64,000 nucleotides of DNA from assembly GCA_036874045.1 (NCBI GenBank), contig CM072335.1, positions 27,039,501-27,103,500 of the forward strand, written 5' to 3'. A model generated the notes under the pieces. It saw only the letters and a program-made list of their open reading frames with translations, was not told the origin of the DNA and did not search any database. Each line of letters starts with the position of its first letter. Position 1 is the first letter of the stretch. A program made the position numbers and the translations under genes. Positions 1 through 12,120 of this stretch are shown in pieces. Origin of the DNA: Cymodocea nodosa. Its lineage: Eukaryota > Streptophyta > Magnoliopsida > Alismatales > Cymodoceaceae.

Positions 1-1
1 T

Positions 2-193
2 GCAGCAAAGAAGGAACCAAGTGGGATTGTATTACAGGGGGCTAAGAAAGGAATAAGTTTATTAACGACAGAGAAATCAAAGTTGAAAAAGAGGAACACT
101 GTTACATCCCACACCATTCCAAAATGGTTAATAGTGTGCACAAGTCAATTTTTACTTGCATGTGCCATTGCAATTTTTTATTTATTTTTATGA
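2..193 (+). CDS. possible 3' end of a gene lying left of the window (uncertain)
   Basis: An open frame enters from the left edge and runs to a TGA at 191-193. It has no start codon here. The translation is lysine-rich (SKLKKRN) and ends in a hydrophobic stretch (WLIVCTSQFLLACAIAIFYL), so it could be a tail-anchored or membrane-ending terminal exon. No family is recognised. AT-rich sequence without features follows. Chance openness over 190 bp is quite possible, so this is only a candidate. Confidence 0.2.
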   Translation, partial: AAKKEPSGIVLQGAKKGISLLTTEKSKLKKRNTVTSHTIPKWLIVCTSQFLLACAIAIFYLFL

Positions 194-3100
194 CTGACAT
201 ATAAATAATGATTTGCCGCATGCAGGTAAAATGCTAATTTTACAGTAGCATTTTTTGCACTTTCTCTGGTTTTTTTAGAGATGTCTATGCCTAGTGGTTG
301 CCTGGAGGTTTTTTTAGCTTGTAGGTTGTGGGCCGGTCTTTTTTCCGTTTATTTTTGGTGAAATTTTGACATAATTCTCTCGAATGTAAATCTCTATTGT
401 GTCAAATGTTCGATGGAGGTTTTATGAAAAAAAAACAAAATATGAGGGGTAAAGAGGAAGGTGGGGGGTGGGACTAATTCTGGAATTTCCACCTTTGGTG
501 AAGTGGGTTGGAAGGCAAGAAGATTCTCTGGATTTGGGGGAGAGAAGAAGATGCAGAGAATAATATAGGCAGTGTGATTGTGTGAAGGTGAAATGATGAG
601 AGTTGGTCACTTTCCATATCAATCTTCAGGTACAATACTCCAACCCATGGCTTTTGCACAGATTCTCTCCACACAAATCTCACACACCCCCCTCCCCTTC
701 CAGACCCAGTCTTTCTCCCTCGGCTTTTCTTTTGAATATCCTTTTTGTCTAGTGCATGTTGTGGGGGGGAATATTTGTTTCCCCACTTACCCGTCTTTGT
801 GTGTGTGTGTGAAGAATAGATTCGACGGAAGCGTGAGCCTGAAACAAAACGAAGCCGACGAGACCTTTTCTTCTTTTCCCAGGTTTTTCAAATTTCTGGA
901 GAGGGAAATGAACAAAGTCATCATCGGATCGATTTCTCATCTAGAGGTTTTGGAGAGAAAAAAAAAGGCCCCATCACTCAATATTGTGTTTGTTAGAGTA
1001 TAATAGTCCACGTTAGTTAGTAGCGATGTGGTTGAATATGCATCTTATGATATTATGTTGTGTTTTCTTATTATCAATAACAATCCATGAAGTGAGAGGG
1101 AGAGAGAATCGTTTCAAGTGATTTATGAAGTTGGAAGGTCCACCAACTTTTGCATGCATGAGACGAGAATCCATAGTCCACAGACAGAAGAAAAGAGGGT
1201 AGGCAAGGCCGAATTCAAAGCTGCTGATCATGTGACAAATGAATCTAAAGTTTGAGCTTGAGGTTGAAGACAATCCTACGTCCTCCAACACGTATCTACA
1301 TTAGAATAATTGCTTTGCGAGATTAAGACCGGAACTTACGCTGTTTTCCAACGAATAATCTAAAAATTTTTCACTACCATTAGACGATTCTCTCATATGA
1401 ATTGAGTTACACGTGTGGATGGATGGATTCCCTGTGAAAGGGGAAGCTCCATGTATAGTCAATTGATGCCGCTTCTCAAGAATATTTCTCCCCTCTTCGT
1501 CGGTTTTAGGATAGAAATCCACGCCACAGAGAATTGTGTACTAGAAGCTCCACAATCTGGTAGCTCTTGCTACAAGATTAACACGGTGTCTTAGTGCACA
1601 GTTTATTCCTTTCTCTTTCTTCCTTCCCTTTTAGCTGTCAATGATTGTAGCTTCTACAAAGAATGCCTTCCACTACCAACATCTTGCAGCGTATTTGGTA
1701 AGTTGTTAAACAGAAACACTTTGTAACAAGGTTTTTTTATTATTATTTTATTTTAGGTAGAGGAGGAAATATATATAAAAAAAAAAATTTTGGGTACAAA
1801 GCCACGCTTGAAAAAGAAGTTCAAACAATAGATATCAGAGTTTCAATTTGAAGAAGACAAATTACTTATGTCCTTCGATATTAACTTTGTCAACCCACTT
1901 CCTTGAAGTAGTAAGATCGGGATCGATACATGGTCAACATTTGTAACATTATCTGAACAAACCTTGCAAATTAGAAGAAGTGAGAACTTAATGGACTGAG
2001 CTAACATTTATCGTGATTATGAAGCTCTATCCCAAGGTAGGATTCATTACAAATAATATGACGAATATTAGAAGGAAATAACGGGTACAGTTCAAAGCAT
2101 GAACATATTAACATATTCGTGTTTAAGGTTTTTTTGCATTTTTTCTGTCAGCAAAAAGTCCACTGCACAAATCCAAAAGTGTCATACATGGACTGCAATT
2201 TTCTCTTGGTAAACAACAATAAGCTGACGCCAATTCATGGTTAAAAAAATCTACGGCATTGCAACAAACAAACGACCCTTCTATGTCACATTTAAAATGA
2301 GAGATGATCTTATAATTTCCCCATAACAAATCTTCTACTTTTTATGACAATCTTTTAGTGTTTATTCAAAACTGAAGGGGAATTGAGTAGGAAATACTAC
2401 AGAACCACTCGACAAGATTGACTGGTAGCTCCTTTAACTGTTTTGTACAGAACTACAAAAGCAAATCTAAAATCAAACATATTGCAATTTGGTTTCAATA
2501 GAGAAATGAAATGGTTGAATGTTCTTACCCTCATCACAACCTTTCAAAAAAACTGAATAAATTCATTCTAAGGAAGGGGGCAATTTAATTGGGAACAGAA
2601 AAGGAATGGCAATAAAGAACTTTCATAACCAAACCCAATAGCATAACACTACAGATAAATTTCATATCAGCAACCTTAAATTATAGAATTTTGAGAATGA
2701 TTGTTATTATGTTTCTTACCCAGCAGAAATAAGTATGCTCCACAATCCTTGATACGTCCCACTACAATGAAGGTTCATCTTACACAGTTCATGCAAAGTA
2801 TCATACTACGCACAATTACGAGTTAGTATGTAGACATGTTAACCTTGTCTCTGCGATTAGACCATAGCCTTGGAATGCAATCATGCATAAGCCAGTACGC
2901 GGACAGAACAACATATGGTGAAGAGAACCAACATTGAAAAAACATGGCCCAAACAAAACATTGGGGTGCAACCGCTGTAAATGTATGCTAACTCGTGTTG
3001 TTAGCATTATGTTCAACAAAAACAACGAAGCAATCGTACCAATTCACGGAGGTCAACTACCCACAACGAAACAATTACTGCAAGGAAAACAACATACCAT

Positions 3101-3739
3101 GTCAAAAACCGTAAGCAATATAAGTACTAGTATAATCAAATCTGTGCAGAGCTACATTTTGTTAGACGTGAAATCAAAAGATAGATTCTTTGCTAGGTTG
3201 TTATGAATCCAATAGTCACTTATTTTACAAGGTTTTTTACATAGAATTGACGACAAGATGAGGACGTCGATAATCAAAGTGGACCAATATCAGATTAACA
3301 TACCAAAATAAAAAAATACCAATGTGACCGCCTTACGTAATGAGATTATAGTTTGATTTGTTGTTGTAATAACACTAGAATCAGAAAATATTTTCCCCAA
3401 CTAACATTACAGAGAAAATAAAACTGATGCCCCAAAATCACAATTTTCCTTGATCATTGTTCATTGACCTCTTTATCCTATACTTATTAGAAAACATTAA
3501 TAAATACTTAATTCAAATAAAATACTTCAAAGCCAATAATAACTTAGTATAGCAAGATGAGGAAATGTCAAATATGTAATGATGGTAGTTTAAGAATGTC
3601 TCCACCAACCAACAACACTAAGAGCAATAAATTGACAATTCACATTTTTGCATAAACATTCAAGCTCAGTCTTTCGATGCTCTAGAATAAAACAAACCTG
3701 ACTGCCTTCATGTCAAAGCAATCATTCTTCAACATCTAT
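194..3739. other. intergenic stretch, no supported gene
   Basis: Reading both strands I see only short open frames without family resemblance. The best of them, at 578-1003, has low-complexity composition, a GT run near 797-812 and no recognisable motif. The part from about 1700 to 3700 is AT-rich and probably contains the 3' UTR of the minus-strand RRM gene close to its stop at 3740. No tRNA, LTR pair or inverted repeat was evident by eye. Confidence 0.5.
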
Positions 3740-6700
3740 TCATAGGGAAACATCCAGATCACCACCACCATCAACCTGAGTCTTCAACTCATCAAAAAGC
3801 AGCTGCAGGTAATACACAGAACACGAACTTTAAACCCTACTGCCCAAACAAAAGCAATGAATTTCATGTATACCAAGCAAGTGGTACAGCTTGTCCATTT
3901 AAGGTAGGTTTTCAGTTTGTGAAAAAGTACAGTAAAATCACACTATCACAGCATGACTTACAAAATTTTGATAAAGCTTTAAATGGCTACATCATAAGGA
4001 TATTGTCCTAAATTTTGAACCAGATTCCAGATAACTATTTCCATAGGTTAACTTAGATCAAGGATCTAGGCTCAGAATCAGAGATGGGGCCTCAAATGCA
4101 AGTATGATATCACATGTGACAAAACAAAACAAAAGTTTATATATGAGACCATTACTTATGTGGAAAACGAACTATGTGGATCAACATAATTTAATGTAGA
4201 AAATAGGGGAATAAGACATCAATCTTATTTGTCACCCAACAGACCCTTAGACTAGACATGCTTTCAAATAGAAAATCCACAATTGTGTTCGAATAAGAAA
4301 GAAACGACAGAATACTATCTAATTTCATCATAAGAAAGAGACCAATATCTTAATCACCTTAATAATTCTAACACAAATGATTATGAATTATATCCTTATA
4401 TATGTTACCAAGAACAAAACTGTTTTGTATCTGCATGAATTGCACAAAATAGCTAATTGGACTGTCAGTTGTTTAGACAAAGACAGCTCTGTATAACTGG
4501 CAGATTCAAGTAAATGTGGAACGCATATGTAAACAACGTAGCTGTCAAGTGTTAATTGATAAAAGTCGCTCAAAAAATGTACAGTTAATTGATAATCACT
4601 TAGTTTCCCATTTTCTCACAATATTCTCATTTGTAATCTATGTAGATTTCTGCCATCTTTTTCTTTAACAATTTCTGAAATAAAATTGGCTAACATAGAA
4701 CTTCATTTCATTTGAGAATATAACCACATTGAGATATTTATCCCATGCCTTATGCCTGTGCTAATGTAAAAGTCTTAACATTTATTAGCAACAGAAAATA
4801 AAACCTGAAGTTCTATCTCAGATCTCTTCAGCCTGTCGGTGCAATCTTGTACTTGAAGAAAAGACCCGTGAATCTGCAAAATGCATATAATAAAAATCAT
4901 CTTCATTTTCCATGACAGGGAAAAGTCAGTCAATCTCTACGTTCTCTTCTTTTTTATATCCAACAGGCTACAATAAATAGACAGCCACGCATAAATAATA
5001 TGTTGTTCACCTTCATTAACCTTGCTTTTTGACGGGAAGTAAGCTTCTTTGCAACTGCCAGTGCTTCTTCCATTTTCTACATGTGCCACAAGCCAATCAA
5101 GGAAAAACACAGACAGGTATAATTAATTACTAATAAATAATATTAGCATATGCACACACAAGCAATGGAAACTAATTCAAGCATATAAAATAAGGTATGA
5201 ATATTATATTTGTGGTAGTATCAGCAGAAAAAAACTTGCCTTAGACTTCTTTTGCAGCTCAGAGATATGCTGTTCTTTTCCACTGACCTTCTCTTGTAGA
5301 TCATCAACCTAACACGTACACACTTTTTCAAGTCAGCCAATGTACAATAATTACACTAGGTCTTTGATTTTCAGTATATCAGTTTCTTACAGCAAAAATG
5401 AAAGTCAATTTGAAGATAAAGCAATGGACAATTAATCATCATGATAGACTAATGATAACATGTTTAGATGAATCAATGATAGTACTATAAGGAAGAAGTT
5501 AAAAAATGATTTTATTAGGAATAGAGTAAGAATTGCATCAATTGAAAATAAAATAAGAGAAAATCAACTTAAATAGTTTGATTATATCCTTAAGAGACCA
5601 AAGAGTATAAAAGTTAAGAAAGGAGAATTAATTAGTGCAGAAAAAAATAAATTAAGTAGACAAATGTTTAAAATTAATTGGTTAAAAATTACAAGAAAAT
5701 ATTTAAATTTATGTAATTTAACCAAAGATTTGATTATAGATAAATATACATAAAAACAAAAATCATGTGGCTAAACCTACACGTGAGATTATGGCTCAAA
5801 TTGCTGTTGTTGATAGAGTAATAATAAGTAAAACATAGTACAAGTACTTCTAGGCTGGGCTTCAAGTATATCTGAAAGTAATTGAGTTGTCTCTATTGAA
5901 AATGGCTGAGCAGACTGCCCCTTACAGCCACTATATACAAAACCGAAAGCTAAAGTTGAAAATAACCGTTTTCACATTTTCCCCAGCAACTTGTAGTCAG
6001 TGGCAGGTTGTTTCTATAACCTAGTTTACCTTTACCACTTCCCATGGTGATGGTGAACATGTTTTGAAAATTTTAAAAAATAAATTTCGAAAAAATAACT
6101 TTTCAGGTGCTCATTCAAAACTTACAAAAAAATTTTGTAAGGTGCATTTTAAGTTTTAACTACGGTTCCACCACAGCTTTTCTGGAAAATTACTTTTCAC
6201 TAAAAGGGTGTTTCAACACACACCCACCAATTGGGAACACATCTTCTATAGTTCAGTTCAAATCTTATGTTTTCAAATAACTAATAGAGTCAACTTATAG
6301 AAAAGTTTAAAGTTATAAAATGTTGTCCTGTATTTCCAAGAATATCCATATAACTTTTTGTGTTCACAAAAAACACCCAAAAGGCTAGAAACAGTATTTT
6401 TCTCAATAAGCTAGTTCTTCTAAAAAGTTGTGACCCCAGCTGAAATGCTAAACACAACATTAATCAAACGCATACCTACAACTACATGGGGAAAATATTT
6501 TCTCCATAAGAGATTGTTCTTTCTGAGAAGCATGTGGGTACCATAGAATTTTTCTAAACAAATTCTTAGACTCCACATAGAAATTTTCATAACAAATTAA
6601 CAAACATTTTGCCTACAATTGATAGATATTCAGCCAAGCTATTAATTACATACACCATATCCTATATTCCTTTGACAAATAACCTACCAGCCATCGAGAC

Positions 6701-9700
6701 TTAAAATTATTCAAAGATATATCTTAGATGGAAAATCCTTTTTTGTGCAACTCCAGATGTTAAGTCTCATATCTTGTTAACATAGCATTTAATATTGATT
6801 TTGTATCATGTACTGGTTGGCCCAAAGGAAAAATGAGACGTATTGAGTATTGATGGAAATTTCATTAGAAATAGTGTAAAAGCATAGAAATGTCAAATTC
6901 CAATTCAAAGGCCATGAATTTTGACTTTGAACATTTAGGAAAAGTTAAAGACATGATACACAAAAAACTAATTAAATTTAATTATTAGGCATTTTTTCAT
7001 AACTAAAATGTGGTAGATAATACATATCACTGTTCAAAGAGAAGATCTATAAGAGAAAATCTCGTAGGGATCCAATGGAGAGGACAATGGAGGAGAGTTG
7101 TAGTGGGTAACCAAGTCAAAGAAGATTTTCAGCTATATTGACAAACTTTAGTTGAAATTTCTACTGTTACATTGAAATTTTAGCAATATGGACTGAAATA
7201 TCCATTGAAACCCATTCAATACTGACAATCTAGGTTTATTGAATCAATTAGTTGGGAAACTGATCTGTACCAACAAAATCTGATACTGATTGATATGTGA
7301 TTTCATGCTTATAGTGAAATTGAATACTTACAATTCGATGGATCCCTAGTTTTCTTCATTTCCTTGGGGAATAAACAATATGAATGAATTGAATGATTTT
7401 TTATAAAATAAGGAACCTTTATATTTTATCTGCTAATATTCCCTATGACTTTTAGAAAATTTACTTCATACAGAATCATTCAGTTTATAGAAGCTTGATT
7501 GCTTTCTTCACAAGGAGGAAAGCAAAAATCACTAGCATTTTTAGATAAATATAAATATAATCCTACCTCCCTCTGAACTTCCTCCAACTTTTCCAATGAT
7601 ATTCGCAATTGAACTCTCATCTATAAAAATCAAGCGTCAAAAACATAATATTAGAATCAGTAATAAATAAACATCAACGTGCATGACTAAATACAATCAA
7701 AGAGGACTAAAAATTGATGGCATTGCTTATTATACCTCTTCTTCAAGTTCCTCACTGGAATTTGGCGATTCCTCCCTACTATGACGATCACTATAGTGAC
7801 CACTCCTTAAATGCAAAAGGTGAAAAACAAACTCATCCAGTAAGAAATTTATTGTAAATGCTAAGCATGCTGAACTGACACTATGACCAAGAAGTCAACT
7901 GTTGGGTGGAGTGGTAGCAAACAGTTAATTGTATCTTCCCATAAAACATGGTCATCATCTCAATGGCTCATATAAATTTTTTTATTTTTTATTACTGTAA
8001 AATATGAAGCAGTATAATTGGATAACTATAAAAAGCAATACCTCAAAAGGAAGCAAGAAATAGTTATCATAGATGAAATAGTTTTGATTGTAGCCTCATA
8101 CCTATACCTCTTTGACTGTTTTTCTCGATCATTATCATTGCTTCTGTCATAATCTCGCCTTCTATTTGCTTCCTCGTGATCCCATTTCATGTCATCATCT
8201 CTTTCCCAATCTCGGTCACGATTTACTGTATTTTGGTGATCATACTCTTCTCTATCTCCATCTCTTTCCATAGAGTGATCCCTAATTCGATCATGGTCAT
8301 GGTGCTCATATTCTCGTTCCAGCTCATTATCATGATCTGGAGATATATCACTATTTCGATCTCGATAGCGTTCTCTGTCAGAACTATGTTCTCTTTCTCT
8401 GGCTCTATCCCTGCCCCAGTTAATTTCCCTCCCAACATTCCGACGGAAGTTTTCTCTGTTGAAAGTAGGCCTCCCACCTCTTGTTCGAACTTCATTGACC
8501 CTTACTGGCCTTCCTCCAATAGTCTAGGGGCACCATAAGGACATAAAAAACATACAAATAACCTCACATTTAAAAGTAAACAAACTGTTAGAAAAGGAGT
8601 ACAGTTCTACTAAATGATTATTTGGAAAATTGGGAAGAGTATACCCTGCCATTCATTTCATTTATAGCATTGCTTGCAGACCTTGGGTTCCTAAAGGTAA
8701 CAAAACCATAGCATTTCCCTCCAACACCACGGTCATTGATTATCTGTTGATGGAAAGTATGTGGAGAATAAATCAATACTAAATATCTATAGATTACAAC
8801 AACCTGTGGCGGTATTAAGTATCTGTGCTTCAATTAAATCAAGTGTTTCAACTGCATTGCAATAATTCAGTCACTTTGTCCACTGGATGGATGTAGCAAC
8901 TATTCAATTGGTCCATGACCAGTTGTATGACTACGATGGGCAAACAAGTCCAGGACCATATTTCAGATACATGATACTTCTGAAATTTTTGAATAACATA
9001 AAGGAGAAAAAAATGAAGAAAAAGCCATCAGAGAGCAAAAAAAGGCTTACTAGTGAGTGCATACAGCTTACTAGTTGGACTATTCTAAACAGTTTGCTTT
9101 ACGAGGCAAACTACTACATCACATATTGAGTGTATGTCACATATTGGTCCTGTTAGTTCATATTAAAACAAGTTGAACCAAGCAATGTCTTAAAATGCTG
9201 CATAATTTTAGTTCTACTTCCACTCCATGCATTGCAGCATTAAACAATAGCAAGCAAAAACCTGCTATGAACAAATGATAAATAATATGCCTGATTTACA
9301 AAATTGAAGCTAAATTATTGCTTCTAAAGTAGCACTTGTACAATGAGGCACTGGAAAACAATGAATTGGCTAACATAAATACATGGATATCTTTATGTTA
9401 ACTCCTAATTGATAATTCCACGTCAAATATAATAAAATATTTTTAACATGTTTGTAAACACAGTGGGATTATAGATTATATAAACACATAGTGAAATCTT
9501 TAACATGCTTGTAAACCTAGACCGGCTCTAGGTTTTACTGTTTGATGCAAGGATCCATTGAGTGGGCAGGAGCAATGACTCACTGAAATTCAAAAAACAG
9601 GACCTATATTTTTCCTTGATTTTCTATTCTTGTCCTATATGTGGTTGGTGCTTGTTCTATATGTGATTATGTTTTGTCCTCTGATGCTTCTTGGATAAAA

Positions 9701-10441
9701 ATTGTATTGAACTATTAATCAAACAAGAAATTCACTCCTATTTACATCAATAGGCATTCCTGGAATTGACATGTGATTTCTTCTTATAGAGCATCTAGCG
9801 TGGAATAGCTACTATCACTAAATAATACCTTTTTTTATAAACGTGCCCCTACAAATGAGTTTCTGCAAAAACTAAGAGCACCATAGCATCGCAATATCTT
9901 TTATTCTATTGACAATAGCAATATCTTTAATCTTTGGCATACTCAAATCAAAACAAGATAATTTTTGAATTTACAGTATGCAACCAAAATCCTTGAAGAA
10001 GAAAAACAAAACGATCTACGAGTATCACAAATTGAACTAAGAGAAATCAACTCTATGCTAGGTCATAAGACTCATGACGGAACTTCCTCCAAGTTCAACG
10101 ACATTGCTAATTAGCTCAAATTCACTGTATTAAACCCGAATTCCTTTGAGAGACTCACTCAGCAAAACTTCCCTCAATGAAGATCAACTTGTTAGAATGG
10201 GGAATACTACTCTCAATTTGTACTCGGGTGGAGTAAAGGAAAAGGGGGACGAGAGAGTCAAAAAAAAGAAGAAGACATTTTGAAAACCATGAGAGAATAA
10301 AGGGAGCAACTAGGGTGGAAGAAAGAGCACCTTTACGGCAACGACGGCACCGTAGATATCGAAGACGCGGCGGAGGGCATCCTCGGTGCAGTCGTAGGGG
10401 AGTCCACCGACGTAGATGGAGTTCTCGTCGTTGATCGTCAT
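3740..10441 (-). CDS. RRM RNA-binding protein with charged RD/RE-rich middle and C-terminal coiled coil
   Basis: Nine coding exons on the minus strand: 10331-10441, 8645-8743, 8102-8523, 7736-7805, 7567-7620, 5240-5308, 5011-5076, 4805-4873, 3740-3802. They sum to 1023 nt, or 340 aa, with phase kept throughout. Residues 1-75 form one RRM: RNP2 is IYVGGL at 9-14 and RNP1 is KCYGFVTF at 47-54. Residues about 85-210 are rich in R, D and E dipeptides, like spliceosome-associated RD/RS proteins. The last 110 residues are heptad-like and split over short exons of 54-69 nt. The family is plant RRM proteins with a coiled-coil tail; their role is presumed nuclear pre-mRNA processing (inference). The start codon sits in a good context, with the RRM beginning eight residues later. 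The intron after 5240 begins with GC rather than GT. Total span is 6.7 kb, mostly AT-rich intron; the largest intron is about 2.3 kb (5309-7566). Confidence 0.88.
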
Positions 10442-12120
10442 CTCTTAGGTCCCTGCGTCTTCCCCGTGCAAGCTCTGAGCAAAAGGGAACCAGCGCTAGG
10501 TTTACACTTTTCTGTTTTCGTCCTGGAGATGACAAGAATCAGTAAAGCCCGAAAAAACAAAAAGAAAAGAAACAGTTCGTTCAAAACACCAATAAAAGAA
10601 AACAATAGGGGCAAAGTTGCAACTCGGATTATTTTCTGGTTCGAGAACAGATGAACGATTCATTGATTTCTTGAAGTTTTAAAATGTTGGCATGTTTCGA
10701 AAAATTACAATTTTCACAAAATTTAGAAAGAATATTTACATTTTAAAAAAATGGAATGTGAAATATTTTTTTAAAAAATCAACTTCTCTACGAAATTTAA
10801 ATGACCGTTATCAATTGGACCCTTAAAATGTCAAAAGTCTTTTTTTTTTTTTTTCCAAGTTACAAACAGACTAGTTGAAATGATTTAGAATGGTAGATGT
10901 TCATGTAAAGTTCAATGAAATTCTTAAATGCTCATTTGCTTTATAGATTTTTTTTTTCTGATAATTGAAGAAGATATACTACATTTGATGATCAGTGAGT
11001 CTTGAACTTGTCTTTAAATATTAGGTGAATTTGAGAAGGGTAAAAGTTTGTCTCTTTTCTGATTTAAATACCTTGAGCAAAATATTTAGGCGCATTTACT
11101 TGTGTACATTAAAATAGGAAATAAATATAATGGACATTTAAAAAATACACTTACATCATTCATAACTAGTTTAAAATGTAAAGAATATTCTCATATGTCG
11201 TTTGGTTGTCTAAACAACAAATCTACTGATCAATATACTCTTAAACTTCCTATTATTCTTATCTAAGTAACGGTATGATATTTCCTTTTTGTGAAGTACC
11301 AGAATAACCAAGGGTAGGTTAGTAATCTCATGATATTGGATTAAATTTCAATTAATATATTGATCTATTAGCATAATTACATAAAAATAGGAATAAAAGT
11401 TATACATGTATTTTTGAGAATGTCAATAATATTTTTGTATTTATTATCAATTTCAACAATGCATGCGTAAATCCCTTGGATGTTTATTGTGTTTTAAGTA
11501 TAATATGCACTACCATAGAACTCAATTGTTGAAAATTCACTAATTTTACTACCTTTAATAAAGAATCAATGCTCGTTAAATTTAAATAAAATTTTTGTTA
11601 TATATTTATAGTCATCCAATGATAAAATTTGTTGACAATTAATGAGATTTTTTATATCCATTAAAACCTTAAAAAGGATTACAAATATTCCTATCTCTTC
11701 TTTTAATAATGATTGTTTACGTTCAACTGAAGTTAATAATACCTTTATATGTCGTCATTTTTAACTGAAATATCTACGCTATCGTAAGTATTCATCCAGG
11801 AATAATATGCATATGGTTGGTTTAAAAAATTCTGATGTGCTGATGAGGACAAAATGGTCAATTCGCATCAGATAAGCCTAGGCCTAGCCGTTTTGGAATA
11901 GTTACAGAATCCAAAGCACCCAACTTTCAAACTTTCGACCGTTGCATTCTTCGTCTCCCTTCGTTCACTCCTCCCCCCCCCCACAAAAACACCTTCCTCA
12001 TCCTGTTCCTCTCTTCCTCGATCTGTGCAAAGTTATCCTCTCTCTCTCTCTCTCTCTCTCTCATTCGTGCAGTTTGCTGGGTTCCAACTGTTCAGCAGGC
12101 GAGAGTGATCGAGAAGGATC
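10442..12120. other. divergent intergenic region between the RRM gene and the HNH-like gene
   Basis: The left part holds the leader and promoter of the minus-strand RRM gene; the right part is the promoter and leader of the plus-strand HNH-like gene. The middle (10.7-11.85 kb) is AT-rich with poly-T runs and no open frame worth naming. A pyrimidine-rich leader with a TC microsatellite precedes the start at 12121. Confidence 0.6.
12037..12062 (+). repeat. (TC)n microsatellite in 5' leader
   Basis: An uninterrupted TC dinucleotide run of about 26 bp lies about 60 bp upstream of the ATG at 12121. CT-rich stretches are common in plant 5' UTRs near the transcription start and may act as a core promoter or leader element. 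It should be length-polymorphic. Confidence 0.9.

Noticed and set aside
578-1003. 141-aa ORF near the left edge
   Set aside because: It is low-complexity with a GT run, with opposing ORFs in the same place and no family resemblance.
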